Assembly (NCBI GenBank): GCA_003049485.1
Contig: PYST01000010.1
Coordinates: forward strand, 188,500 to 252,499
Origin: Ophioceras dolichostomum
Lineage: Eukaryota; Ascomycota; Sordariomycetes; Magnaporthales; Ophioceraceae
Direction of reading: 5' to 3'
Length of the DNA stretch: 64,000 nt
Positions 44,601-56,800 of this stretch are shown in pieces. Within the stretch, counting starts at the first letter, position 1; every line of letters begins with the position of its first letter. A program made the position numbers and the translations under genes. Below the pieces are notes generated by a model. The model saw only the letters and a list, made by a program, of their open reading frames with translations, was not told the DNA's origin and searched no databases.

Positions 44601-44809
44601 TCTTGGTGAGGGAATAATACGGAATGCAAGTGGTGGAACCGGGGAATCCAAGTGAACCAAGTGAACCACGGGAACTGGGCAGAGCAGGGAGGGAACCTCT
44701 TACCTAGAGGGGTGGAAGTTGGGGCGGCTGCGACTGATACACCTGCAACTGGGACAGCTGCTACTGGGACAGCTGCTACTGCAGAAGTCGGCACCGCCAA
44801 GCCCTCCAT
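41698..44809 (-). CDS. HAL4: HAL4/SAT4-type serine/threonine protein kinase
   Basis: Two exons, 44809-44704 and 44363-41698, join in phase (GTAAGA donor, TTTCCAG acceptor, 340-bp intron) to give 923 residues. A tandem VPVAAVPVA-like start is followed by a disordered Ser/Pro/Gln-rich region of about 480 residues. The kinase domain begins near residue 485: Gly-loop GKGATSKV, catalytic Lys about 515 (YAVKEF), HRDIKLENLL with Asp about 614, DFG at about 632, and an APE-like SPEVLA. The HRD and activation segments match the fungal Npr1/Hal5 family, closest to Hal4/Sat4, which stabilise nutrient and K+ transporters at the plasma membrane. That role is inferred. An insertion of about 80 residues with a poly-Q run (about 745-757) interrupts the C-lobe before the final helices. 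All catalytic residues are present. A longer frame exists upstream of the chosen ATG but opens with TTG. Confidence 0.92.
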
Positions 44810-47800
44810 CTTGTCGGGAGGGGAAGAGGCGCTTCTTCCCTGTTTGTGCTTGCGTTTTGGCGTTTTTTGGGGGGTGCGGCCGGGCAAGCGGGCTTGGTTG
44901 CTTGGTGTTTCGAGGCGAAATGTGTTTTGGTGTGTGAGTTGTGTGTGCGTGCCCTCTACCAGTCTGCTACATCTGTCTGCCGGCTGGTTGTTCCAGTGGG
45001 AGTGCCAGCGCCACTCGCTGCCAGTGCCAGTGCCAGTGCCGAAAAGCCGCCGTCGCCTCTCAATGCCTGGTGACGAGAACCGACCCGAACTGACAAGAGA
45101 CGAAATACGTCAGGGGTGAGGGGGAAAGGAAGGTTTTAGCTTGCCGGAGGGGTCCCGACCGGGTCTCCAGGATTTCGCCTTGCCACTGATTACTTTCTCG
45201 GCCAGGAATTTCGGTCCTCCAAAGCCTCGTGCTGTCAAACTCCCAAACCACAGGCCAGCTGAGCGCTGTAAGTGAAGCGTCAGCGGGGTGTAGGCAGGAG
45301 GGCACGGCTCCGGTTGTTAGGTGGCAGGTTCCAGTTTTTGCGGTCCAGTTGGTCGCTGCCGCGCTGAAAAGGATTGTCGGGGAACCCGAACTGGGTCCAC
45401 GACGGGCATGTGCCGCTGCTTGCTGCTTGCGGTATCTGACCGACCTTCCTCGTCCACACTTTTTTTTTGTCTTCCTTGTCGGCTTCTTTTTCTTGTATTC
45501 TTTTTCTTCCCGTCTTCACTTTTGAGAAGTTACAAGTGCCCTCTCTGACAGAGCAGAAGAACTCTCGTCAGGTTGGTTAGATAGAAAAGGGCAGGATGAC
45601 AAGATGCGCCTTCTAGGTAACCTTCCCTTTCCAACAGTGAGACCGGCGTTCGACCCCCAATTGCTCAAATCAGAAGAGGGCATGCAACTCGGGCGAACCC
45701 ACCCCTCCACGACAGGAAATGGCGGCCAGCCAGGCGGTTCAGCTGCAGAGAAGACTTGTGCAGGGTGCAGAATGCGGGATGCAGGAAGGGGCAGGCCAGG
45801 TGCTCGGGAGGAGAATGAAGTGTTGGTGTCGTGTGTCCCAGTGCGAATAACAAGAGAAGAAATCGAAGAAATAGCGATAGGATAGAATGTGAAAGAGAGA
45901 GGGATAGAGGATTGATTGCCTTCTTGTTTCTCTTGTCGGAGCCGACTTCCTTCTTTCTTTTGCCTGGCTGACCCAATGATCCGAAAGGTGAGACGGAGAC
46001 GCAGACAAAATAAGGCGGGCTAGGGCGTGGGTGAGGTACTAGGATGTCGTCGTCGTTGTTCGCCCGGTTCTTGTTGCCAAAAGAAGATCTCCGCCCACAC
46101 CACGTCTTATTCGGATGAGGACGAGCGGCGGTGACAAGAAAAACGTGATGTCGTTCGTCCCGGTGGCGGCGCTCAGAGGCAGGACGAGGCCAGACTCGGA
46201 CTTGGCGATGCTCGTTTCGTCCGCTGGGTGCACGCGGGGGAGGTTTTGCTCGAAGTGGGCGAGACCTGCGGCAGCAGGCGGCTCACAACGACGACGGGGA
46301 GAGGAGGGCGGGAAGATTTAGGTCTCGCGGCATCGGAAAGGTTCCAATCCAGCAATGGAGGTGAACGAGATGAAACGAGGAGAATATGACGGAAGAAAAT
46401 AACGTGGGCGTGCCGGAGAGCAGGCCAGAGAGGAGAGGAGGAGAGGGAAGGAGCGAGTGTATTTACGTGGGTGGGTGAGTGCCCTCAACGATTTCTGGCC
46501 CACGAGGAAGGAAGGGCCAGCATACGAAATCACAGGCCTACAGGTCCATACTGGAAGGGAAACGAGGTCAAAAAGTGGCCTCGAAATCCGAGATTCATAA
46601 AAAAGAATCTTCCCCCTTCCTTTCTTTTTGTTCCAGGGACTTATGTTCTTTTCTATCTAATCCGGACGAGGAGGAGGGATGCGCGGGTGTTTTTAAAACA
46701 TCACTGCAGCGAATTCCCTGGGAAAGAGCAGCAACAGCGGCGGCGGCAACCACCAGGGGACTCGAAACCGGCCGGGGTTTGGTGGTGGCTCCGTCTGCTT
46801 CTGGAGAGGGGTGCAGGTGCAGGCCACTGGGCCCTGCCTGCCTGCCTGCCTGTGTCGATGTGGGAAACGGTGGGGCCCGGATTACCTTTGGGGGAGGGAC
46901 GAGGGAGGACTAAATTGAATGAATTGAGGTACCCAAATGCAGGGGAGGGGAGGGGAGGGGGGGTGTGGAATTCGGTCTCTGGGTGTTTTGTCGAAGACGA
47001 GAAAGGAAGACCGACACAAGGAGCTTGCTTCCCACGTTGCTCTGCTATTTGCCAATTTGGACCTCGTGTAAGTGAATCGGGGGAACGGAGAGGATTGGCT
47101 CGGGTTGGGTGCTACTGGCGCGGCAGGTTGCGTTCTCTTGGGGTTCTGTTGGGGTAGGGAGAGTACATGTACCTGCCCTGCCTGATTGCTTCGAGGAGGA
47201 GTAGCTTTATGTGGCTAACGAGCATAAGGGGAGGAGAGTGTTCGTCGGTTGTCGAGGCAGATGTCCTTCTCACAGCATGCTTTCGTGCATTTTATTTCTC
47301 CTAGCCTTCTCAAACTCTCCCGCTCTAAATGCATCTTTGGTACGCAGTCGAGCTGTAGCCGGACGTGGTAGACCCTCGATCCCGACATAATATTGCCTCG
47401 GGGCTTTTCAAAGTCCACACTCACTCAGCCACTAACTGCCTGAGACGGCAGGCAAGCACGCGTGGGAGGGGCGTGGTGAAATAAAAGGCGACCCTGCCGC
47501 TGGCTGGTCTTCAGGAGCATTTGTGCTATGTACATACGAGGACAATGTATCCAGTACTTTCCCTCGTCGTTTCCCGTACCTGTCGCCTGCCTCAAGCCCG
47601 CTGGTGATTTGGAGAAGGCAGGAGCAGCAGGTGGTGGTGGATACCGCCAAAAACAGACCCTGCCATGCTTTTGCTTCAATTGGATCAAACAGATTATTGT
47701 GAGAGACTTGAAAGTTGTAGAGGATGAATGGATGAACGCATTGTGCTTCCTATACTATTAGGCAGAGAAGGAAAAGCAAGGGACCAAATGCCAAGAAGCA

Positions 47801-50800
47801 TCGAGCGAACTTTAGATCGCCACCCTCCCACGCATTGCGGGCAAAACACGGAGAGACAGACGGAAAAGAGTAGACGGGATTCACTTTTGCTTCGAGACTT
47901 CAGACGAGCTGGGGAGCTGTCCAGCTGTTCATCTTGGAGCTGGCATCGAGCAATCACTAGGTATCTACGTAGCTCTCTATTGAAGCCTGGGCCTCCTTCC
48001 CGCCTGTCCATCATTCCAGGCAGACAGGCAGAGAACGGCATGTTCCACCAAACCCCCAGCCCGTTGCCCACGCATTCTTTTTCATTTTCTGGTTTCCATG
48101 TCCCACGTAGCACGGATGGACAAGGTTTCTTCGGGACCCGACTTTCTTTTTCTTTCTTGGCCCAAACCTTCTCAAACTTGAACACGAATGCCATATGGTC
48201 GCACGAGGCTGGGGATGGTTTCTCTTGGGATGATGGGATGGATATTTTGTGTGCATCTCGTTCCCGTCCACCCACTGTTGGTGAGTTGTAGGTCAGCTAC
48301 TTCCTGGCTGTGTCTGTGGTACCTCTCTGTACATTTTCTACGTAAATGCGAGCAAAGATCAGGGCCTATGTTCCTAACCTTCTCTTGTTTCTTCCGGGTT
48401 GTGAGTGAGCGACCTGGCTCGCTGGCTGGTGGTGGCCCAATCTTTTTGGCTGACCTCCGACGCTGCTGAATGGCGTTCCTTCTGCGGAGTCTTTTGATGA
48501 GCGATTTTTTGGACACAGGCACATTGGCAGAAGCCCAGAAGAAGTGACCAGCAAACCGAGACGAGAACGGTCTTTATTAGTTAGTGCGGCTTTCCGAAGT
48601 GGAGAGCTGCCTGCTGCACAATGCACGAGTTGATGCTTTTGTATCCGCTACTGGGTACTGTGATAGCTGTATCTCTGTGTACTTTCTCTCCCCTACTGTA
48701 CCACGTTGTATACCGGTCTCTCCTGGTAGCTTTTGTTTGGGCTTCACATTTTGTACGTAGTACATGCCTCAATCTCCACTTAAGAAGTGTCCAGCCTCAC
48801 AGCTCAGAGGAAGACCAGAGGCAAGCAAAGTCGTATCCAATGCGATAACACGCTGCGGGCGCTTGGACTTGTTTCTTTCGCTTCGGTGCGATGGCGGGGT
48901 GCTCCTCTCCCACCCCCCACCCCATCGAGAAAATGCTGCTCCAATAATAGCGACCGCCAGATGCCTGAGGGTCTTGTTCATGGGGCCTTTCCAAGTCCCA
49001 ACCCTCCTCCCCCGCCCGCCCAGGCGAAGTCGAGGGGCGTCCAATGGATGATGGATGGATGGGTGGAGGGGGCCCCGTCACTGGTGATGAGCGCCTGGAG
49101 CGGAGGACGAGGGCGGAGGGAGGGAGGTTACGGGTCAGGACAGCGAAAAGGGTCTCGGCATCGTTCTCGCTCTGGATTCTAGAAAGTGCACAAGACGGGA
49201 GAAATGTTGCTCCCCCCTCCTCTGCTCAGCAGCGGGATGCGCCTCTCAACCAGGTACGGCTTGAAGTCTACTGGATGGTTCTGGCAAAGAGGAGGGACGG
49301 GAGGCAGCAGCAAAGGCACATCGCCAAGACTATCTTCTTTCGCCTGCAGTGATCTCCCTCCATCCCCCTCCGTCCGCCCGCCCGTCGGTCCTGTCTTGCC
49401 CAGTCCTGACCAGTCTTGCCCAATCTGCTTCTTTCTCTCAACCCGATCAAACCGAGGAGGCACAGAAGAAACCAACGCCAAACCCGAGGAAAATGGGATT
49501 CTTAGTGCTTGTCTTGCAAGGAGGTGGAGCCGGCGCGACCTGTCGGCCAAGAGTCGAGCAAATCTTGCTTGCAGTTGGTTTGATTTCCCCAGACTAGTCG
49601 ACATAGTCCCGCATTTGCTGAGAGGTTTGTCTTTGGTTATGATCCTGTGATGTCTGCTTGGCCAACAAGATAAACCGATTTGGCCCCCCCTTTCTGTCCA
49701 TTTTGGCCCACCCCCCATTTGGCGTTTGAGAGTAGCCATTTGGAGTCATTGGAACCGATCCGGCATTCCCCTAGAGCGAGCGTGATATCCCGAAGTCATG
49801 TACGATGAACATTTCGTTTCCGGAGGCATGGCCCCTGTCTCCTACGTATTGTCTCTGTGGCGTCTCTTTGGCTGTTGTTACTTTTGTTTTCCTCCTTGTC
49901 AACGCAGCAATGCAGGGTGATCGCTCTCACTCCTCTGTTCTGCACTGCGTGAGGATGGAGACCATGCAGCGGGTTTTGGATCTAGGGGAATACTACTGCT
50001 GCGCTAGCTAGTATCAAGGTACCTCTGGAGTAGCTAGAGGTAGGTATTCAGTATTCTCCGTCTTGGGGAGACAGGAACCTGTTGTTGGCCCGGGTCCAAG
50101 GGAGGCGATGCGCTTCTGACGGATAGTAGACAACTGGTTGGCTCGCTAGACGATGGCTTGTTGCTTGTCCAGTCCAAGCCAGACCAGAGCTGGACTGCAG
50201 CTGCCACTACTGCCAGGATGTTCCGTTCGCCCTTCTGGCGCGTATCGGGTGTCAGGCGTGCCGACACCGACGAGGACAGAAGAGAGCGGGTACCGCCATT
50301 ACCGCGATTCTGAGCCGACCAGCGTGGTCCCTAGGCCCCAAGGAAACGCCCAAGGCAACCCCAAGCCCTTCTCCACAGTCCCCACACCCTCACTTGACTC
50401 TCTGCGGGATGGATCCATGGCTCCATGGCTCCATGGAGCGATCATTATCATCATCCTCCATCTTCACCAATCCCTTGAGCAGGTGGTATTGTGGACAAAA
50501 AGCCCGTTGGCCCATACCCTCGCATTCCATAATTATTACATCATAGTCGCTGGCGTCTATCTGTTTAATAGCTCTTTAGCAGTTGGCCACCGCCCAGCTC
50601 CCACGCCTTGCGCGCCCGGTTTCCAGGTTAGAGGTTACGTGAGCGCATCACAAAACGGGAGGCGTCACCGTTCTTGTGTTTGGCGCCGGATAGTGACGGG
50701 TGCTTTTCCCATATGTGTTTGTCATACAGACGCAGTCTGGCTGTCTAGTCTTACACAGCATAGTATCATAGGTACCTATCCTCGGTCCTCCGGTTTGGCA

Positions 50801-53800
50801 CTCCTTGCGTTTTGTGTGTTCCACGGTCTCACAGTCTCACAGTCTGACAAAGACGTCCCGCGTGGGATTCTCCTACAACTATTGCTTTTTGTCTCGCAGC
50901 CACGTATTTCGCCTGGCGCGTCAGTTGCGGCCGGCTCGGAGCCACTCCTTCGCCCGCCTCAGCGGGTCATGGTGATCCGTGTGTTCCCCGGAGATTTCTC
51001 TAGTAGGTCGTAGATGATCATTACAACGTATACTAGTACACATGAATAGCGTCGATGGATGGAGTTTCTCGCCGAGCCGGCCGATGCGATTCTTGTTGAT
51101 GTGGGTTCTTTTCGAGTCTGTGCTGTCTATGACAGGGGCATCAGGAGCCAAGGGTTGGAGGGCACATGGACTTTTCACGATTGCATGCCCCAATCAGCAA
51201 TGACGCCATACCTCCTGTCTAGCGGGGTCCCATGTCCATCTCAGTTCAGGGTCCAGCGACTCCAACTTCTCCGGCCGGCCCCGCTCTCAACAGAACTGAC
51301 ATGAAGACACGGCCAGCCGAGGGGCACCTGAATCGGTCAACTGAATTTGCGAACACCGAGATTAGCGTGTCCTGAAGAGGGAATTGATTGCGTATTGAAC
51401 GTAGCACGCTGCTTGGGATTGTCTAATGTCCTGGTATCATCCTTCAGTACTCCGTGAGGCTTACACAATCCGTCGACGGCTGATTGGAAAGCGGGAACGA
51501 GGCGGACGCTGAACACAGGGTTCTTAGCTGTGATCAGCTTGTGAGAGGGCCGAACTCGCCCTGCCTTCCCTCCTCACCGTCTCTTCCGATCCGGCCAGCC
51601 AGGACTGTACATACTCAGGCAGAGTTTTCGGATTTTGGGACATCAATCTTCTCAAGTCTTCGATCAAACTTCTCCACCTTCCCAATGCGTGACATCGGTC
51701 AACTGTGGTCCACCGTAGGGAACGCATGATTGGTTGATTGGCTCACAGACAGCCTGATTGGCTCGCTTCTACCGCCCTTTCATCATTCTTTCACAGTTGT
51801 GTCTTTCATATCGTGTCGGTGTCCTTGATCTTTCCTCGGTCACCAAAACGACTTGCCTCGTCCTCGTCCGGGACGTCGAACCGCTCCGCGATGACTCGCT
51901 CAAGGCGACCTGTGTCTCCTTGTGACACAGACACAGACGATATGAATATGCGACTACTACACATGCCAAGCCCTGGGCGCTGTTTGCTACGATCTGCTGC
52001 GAACCTGCCCCTAAGTCGTTCACAGAGGTACCGCCAGCGCCGAAAGGAAAGTCTGTCGAACCGCCAAGAGTTTTGGTGGGAGTGTTCGTGTCCGTCGCCC
52101 GCAACACGGGATCTAAGATATAGTGATCGTCTCACCGGACAGCAAGTGGCCGCGACTCACCAAGCCTCTTGGCGAAACTTATCGAGAACGCACCAGAACA
52201 AACAAAAAGCAAAGGCTATATATACGGGATACGTGGAAGGAGGCGTTTCGAAAAGACTGGATGACAAGAAACGCAACACCAAGAAACACTTGGTGAGTGG
52301 CTTCGTCTCATCTGCTCGGAGAACAACTAATGTGCTATGTACGACACACAATTTCAACTCTTCAACGAATTGGTCCGCTCACGTACATATCTGTATGCTC
52401 TCTGTACTGCTGCATTCCATATTTTGCTCGGCGTACGTACGATGAAGTCATGTTCCCTCCAACTCCCTTACACAAGAATGATGCCCTCACGGCTAGCCGA
52501 TGACACTTCGATTCTGCCGCAGATGATTGTGATGCTTGGCCCTTCCCCGGGATTTTGAAAGATAATTGCTGTGATTTGTCGAGCAACTTGGCGGTGGGCT
52601 TAATGCCACTCGCTGGATTTCACTGGTTAGCGGAGTCTTGGGGAGGGCCACTTTGCACTCACGCCCAGGGTTCTAGTGACCCCCACGACGATATTGCACC
52701 GAGACCCGGACCTAACCAGACACAGGGAACCATCGACGATACACCCCGTAACGAATCCCAAGTCCTTGAAGTTTCCCCCACCCCTCCAGCCAACCGTCGG
52801 CTTGCCTTGATTCCGCCTATGCACCTGGCCCGATGCAGCGATTACCTGCCATCTTGTCCAGAGTACGGAAGGCTGGTGAGGAGAATTATTCTCGACAAAA
52901 AGATGCATCGCTCCAATACCTGAGTGTGATAGTATAAGTGCTGCCATGCAGTGGGACGGAATCAAATGTTCTATTCAACGCATCTCGAAAGAGCCTTCTT
53001 TTCCCCTCTTTTCCAACTTGGCAAGTATAAAAAGTAGCAGCCACTTCAACGCAGCTCATGCATCCATTCCCATCCATCCCCGTTGCCAATCCCATTACAA
53101 CCATCCCATCCCATCCATCACATCCCATGCATGCAGCCCGTCTTGTGACCCCGCGATTCCCACCCCTCCCCCTGGCCGCCGGCCTGGAGGACCTTTCTTC
53201 TTTTCTTTTTTGTCCTTCTTCTATCCCTGCCGGCCGGATCGATTGTGAATGCCGGGCTACACGGCGCAACTCGAGAAAGCGACTTGGCATCCAGGAAGTT
53301 TCTGTCGTGGATCGACAAAGAAGAAACACACGAGACGCAAGCCGGAGCGCAAAGACTGACACAGGGCATGGGTAATAGGGTGCTTGGGCGCCGAAGTAGG
53401 AGGGGCTTGGGGTACCACAGCACTAGAATAAACCTATTGTGGTAGAGAAACCTCTGCCGGTCGAGGAGGCTTGGCCACGTAACTCAAATCGCCTTGGCTT
53501 CAACATCACCCGTCTGGGCAGATGTGGGAAGCCTATTCCGTATGAGAAAAAGCGATTTGGTAGGCTGGAAATTCAAGAGAGAATCTTCAAATGTCTGAAA
53601 CATTTCTCCTGTCCTCATTTCTTCTGCATCCCGCCCAGAGACTGGAAGAGGCCTGGAACGCCTATCTCAGAAAGAGCCGGCCGGCCTGTGCCACCGAGGT
53701 TCGATCGACCCGGGGCCTTGGCGATGCTGATGCGGGATTGAGCCATTTCCAGTGTGCGAGGCTTACAGAGCGAGCGAGGAAGGCTTGGCTTGGGACAAGT

Positions 53801-56800
53801 GTTACCTTACCTCCCAATATCCAAACTAGAGCGAAATACATAGAAGAAAAACACTGGGCACTATGGAACATTCGCAGACCAAATAACAGGCCCAAATAGC
53901 TTCTTCATTGTATGCTGTTTTGCCGATGCTTGCACGAACAAAAGAAGCTGCAGATAATCCACGAGAAAGCTGGTCTGTGGGGCATCCATCATCACCAACT
54001 ACAGGAAGGCTATTCGAGGGCGTAACATCAAGGTGGCCAATTTCGAAGCCAGAGTGTGCGGCATGCATGCACTACGAAGAGATGGGGAAAAAAGTTTGCA
54101 AAGACTGCATCTCTCGTTCGTCCAGGCAAGGCATCCAGGCAAAAAAGGCCCATCCATCCACGACAGCGCTGAGCCGCAACCCAGCAACCTGACAAAGCCG
54201 TCAAAGGAGCGGTGAGGGCCGCTGAAAAGTTTCCGCTGGGATCTCACTGGGGCTGCTGTCAACTCCCAGCGGCAGTGCTCTCTCCCAGGTCCCTTCTGAT
54301 GACCAAACACCGTGCAGCACGTCGCAGCAACATTTATCACACCGGGAAGGTTTCTCCTGCTTCGAGTTTGCTACTCTCTGAACTATTACCAGGGTTACTT
54401 CTAAACGTACATGTACTCTACACTGGAAGGTTGATGATGATCCCGCATCTTACAGAGGGAGGATGGACCACTTACACACATATCACAAACACATCCACAC
54501 ATAGAAACACCCCCTCTTCGATATATGCATCACCGCCGGAACACCCCTCGTGACCGGCTGCCTTATTCGATCGAAACCCCCCATATCCTCGTCCCAACCA
54601 CACCGGCCGGCACAACTTTGTGCGTGGCGAACTTTTGGATGTAGCCAACAGATAGATTTCGACCTCGCCCTCCCGTATATGCTCGCCTGAGGAAACGACT
54701 TGGCTTTCTTGGCCCTGGATGTCCCACGGCAGATGGGAAAAAGGGGGCGTCTCTCTGTGTTTCTTTTGAGTACTATGCTCACACAATCAATTCCATTGCC
54801 GTTCCGTAAAGAAGGCCAAGTCCGTAGTGTCATTTATTTTCTCTGAACTCGCAACGTTCCACCCCCTATTTTCGAGTTTCTTCTTCTTCTTCATCTTCTT
54901 TCTTCTTCTAATAATAATAAGGGGCCGGTCGGTCATTTGATGATCAACGGCCGCTGCGTTCTGTTTCCGTCGTCTGCTTGGCAAACAAGAACAACAACCG
55001 TACAACAACTCACACAAGCAAGGACTAACACAGCCAAGCAGGACCACAAAAACACCAACTAATACAGACGACACAACGATACAATATCCTTACAGCCGAA
55101 CGTTCGAGTTGTCGACGACGGGAAAGACAAGGTCAGCAAAAAAAAAAAAGTATAGGCCCTTCCGCCACCTTAGTTGCATAATTCGCAAGTACATATTTGT
55201 CCAGAAACTGCCTGACGAGCTTCCTGCCTGCCGGAAAATGCCTCAGGACCCGGAAAAGAAATCCGTAGGCATCGTTACAGCCACGCCCCCATCATTCCCT
55301 CTTCGTGGTGATGTATAGAATACTCTCAACGAAGGAGGTTACAGCCCGGCTTCACGTACCTCCTTGCGAACCAAAGAACACCAGAGAAAAGTGCAGTTCC
55401 TCCTCTCTCTCCCTCCCCCTCCTATTCTTCTCCCATCCCTTACCATTCGTTCGGGAGAGTGTTCCCCAGTATTTCCCCTTGCCCGCCCCGGGGAGCCAGC
55501 CAGCTAGGAAGCCAGCCAGCCAGCCCATCACACCAACTCCGAGCCTGCATGCGTTTTTTTCTTTCTTCTTCTCTTTCTTTTTCTTCTGACTCCATCCACC
55601 TCAATGAGGAGAGTCCGGTCTTAGGGAAGAGGAGAAGGAGGTCGGCCACACAAGCTAAGACGGAGCACGAGATTGCGCATCGTCATCCCAATCAGGGGTA
55701 GAAGAGAGGAGAGAGAGACGCCAGTTTGTCTATGGAACTTTCCTCTCTCTCTCTGCTTCCCATCATCCCGCTCTCTCCCCCCTCCTCTCCCCTCCCCCTC
55801 GATTCCAACGAAAAAATAATTTTGCTGCACCCGAGCGTGCGTGGGTTCAAAGCAAGGGAGGGATGTGCCGTGTGCCGTCTCGGGATAGGATGAGTGTGGG
55901 CAAGATTGTGCAGCAGGTGCCCGCATATGGCCTACGGCCTGCACACTGCTGCAGGCTAGCCCGGCCCCCATCCTAGCCAGCCAGCAATCACCGCCCATCT
56001 GCACCATCCATCAACGCTGCCAGCCAGCCAGCCAGCTAACCCCAATTCGCTGAAAGCCAGCCTGCCCGCCTGCTTGCTACTTAACACTGCATATACCTTC
56101 TTCTTTTCTCCTCATCTTACTGCTTGCTTGCGAGCTGACAGTCCCCGATTCCCCGATATTTTTTGTCGTCTCGTGGACCAATCGTGAATCATTTCGGGTG
56201 GTTCAAACGGAGGGGGGGACACACGTTGGGCTGGCTCGCTGGCTGACGGACGTGGGTGAGGATCAATGTGCGTGGGTGAATGCGGATGTGATGTTGGTGT
56301 GTGGGTGGGTGGGTGGTAGCTCGCCAGCAGCCGGCTAAGTTCCAACCCATCTGCGGAATTACCAGAGAATGGGGAAAGTGAAGGTAAGATAGGTAAGGCT
56401 CTCTCTTCCGCCGACGCACATTCGAACTTACTGTGGAGGAGGTTTCCTTCTTTCCCCCCTTTCTTTCTGTTGGGGCCATCGCTTCGGCTTGCGCCGAAGC
56501 CGGCAGCAAAAAGCAAAGTATGGGAAGAAGAAAGAAAGGGCGTCGGCCGTCGTGTGGGCAGGTACCTAAGTAGGTGGTGTGGTGTGTGTGATACAAAAGC
56601 AAAGAGGTCAAGCAAGGTATGGTAACGCTGTCTGCTGCCCGCCCACCACCACCCTTTCTTCCCACCTTCTACCTCCCCCGCCAACCCTTTTTCTTTTCTG
56701 GCTCACGAAAAATATCTCTTGGTTTCTCTTGGCGCTCCTGGGGGGATGCCCCGCGATAGGAGGTTTCTTCGATTTCACGATCGATGCCAAGACGTCCAAG

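Noticed and set aside
50153..51013. 286-codon plus-strand reading frame
   Set aside because: No domain or coding-like composition was recognised. It spans simple CCATGG repeats and intergenic GGTACC words, and lies in gene-poor DNA.
51738..52445. 235-codon frame, with competing minus-strand frames at 51769-52135
   Set aside because: Both strands are equally open and no product is recognisable, so this looks like chance openness.
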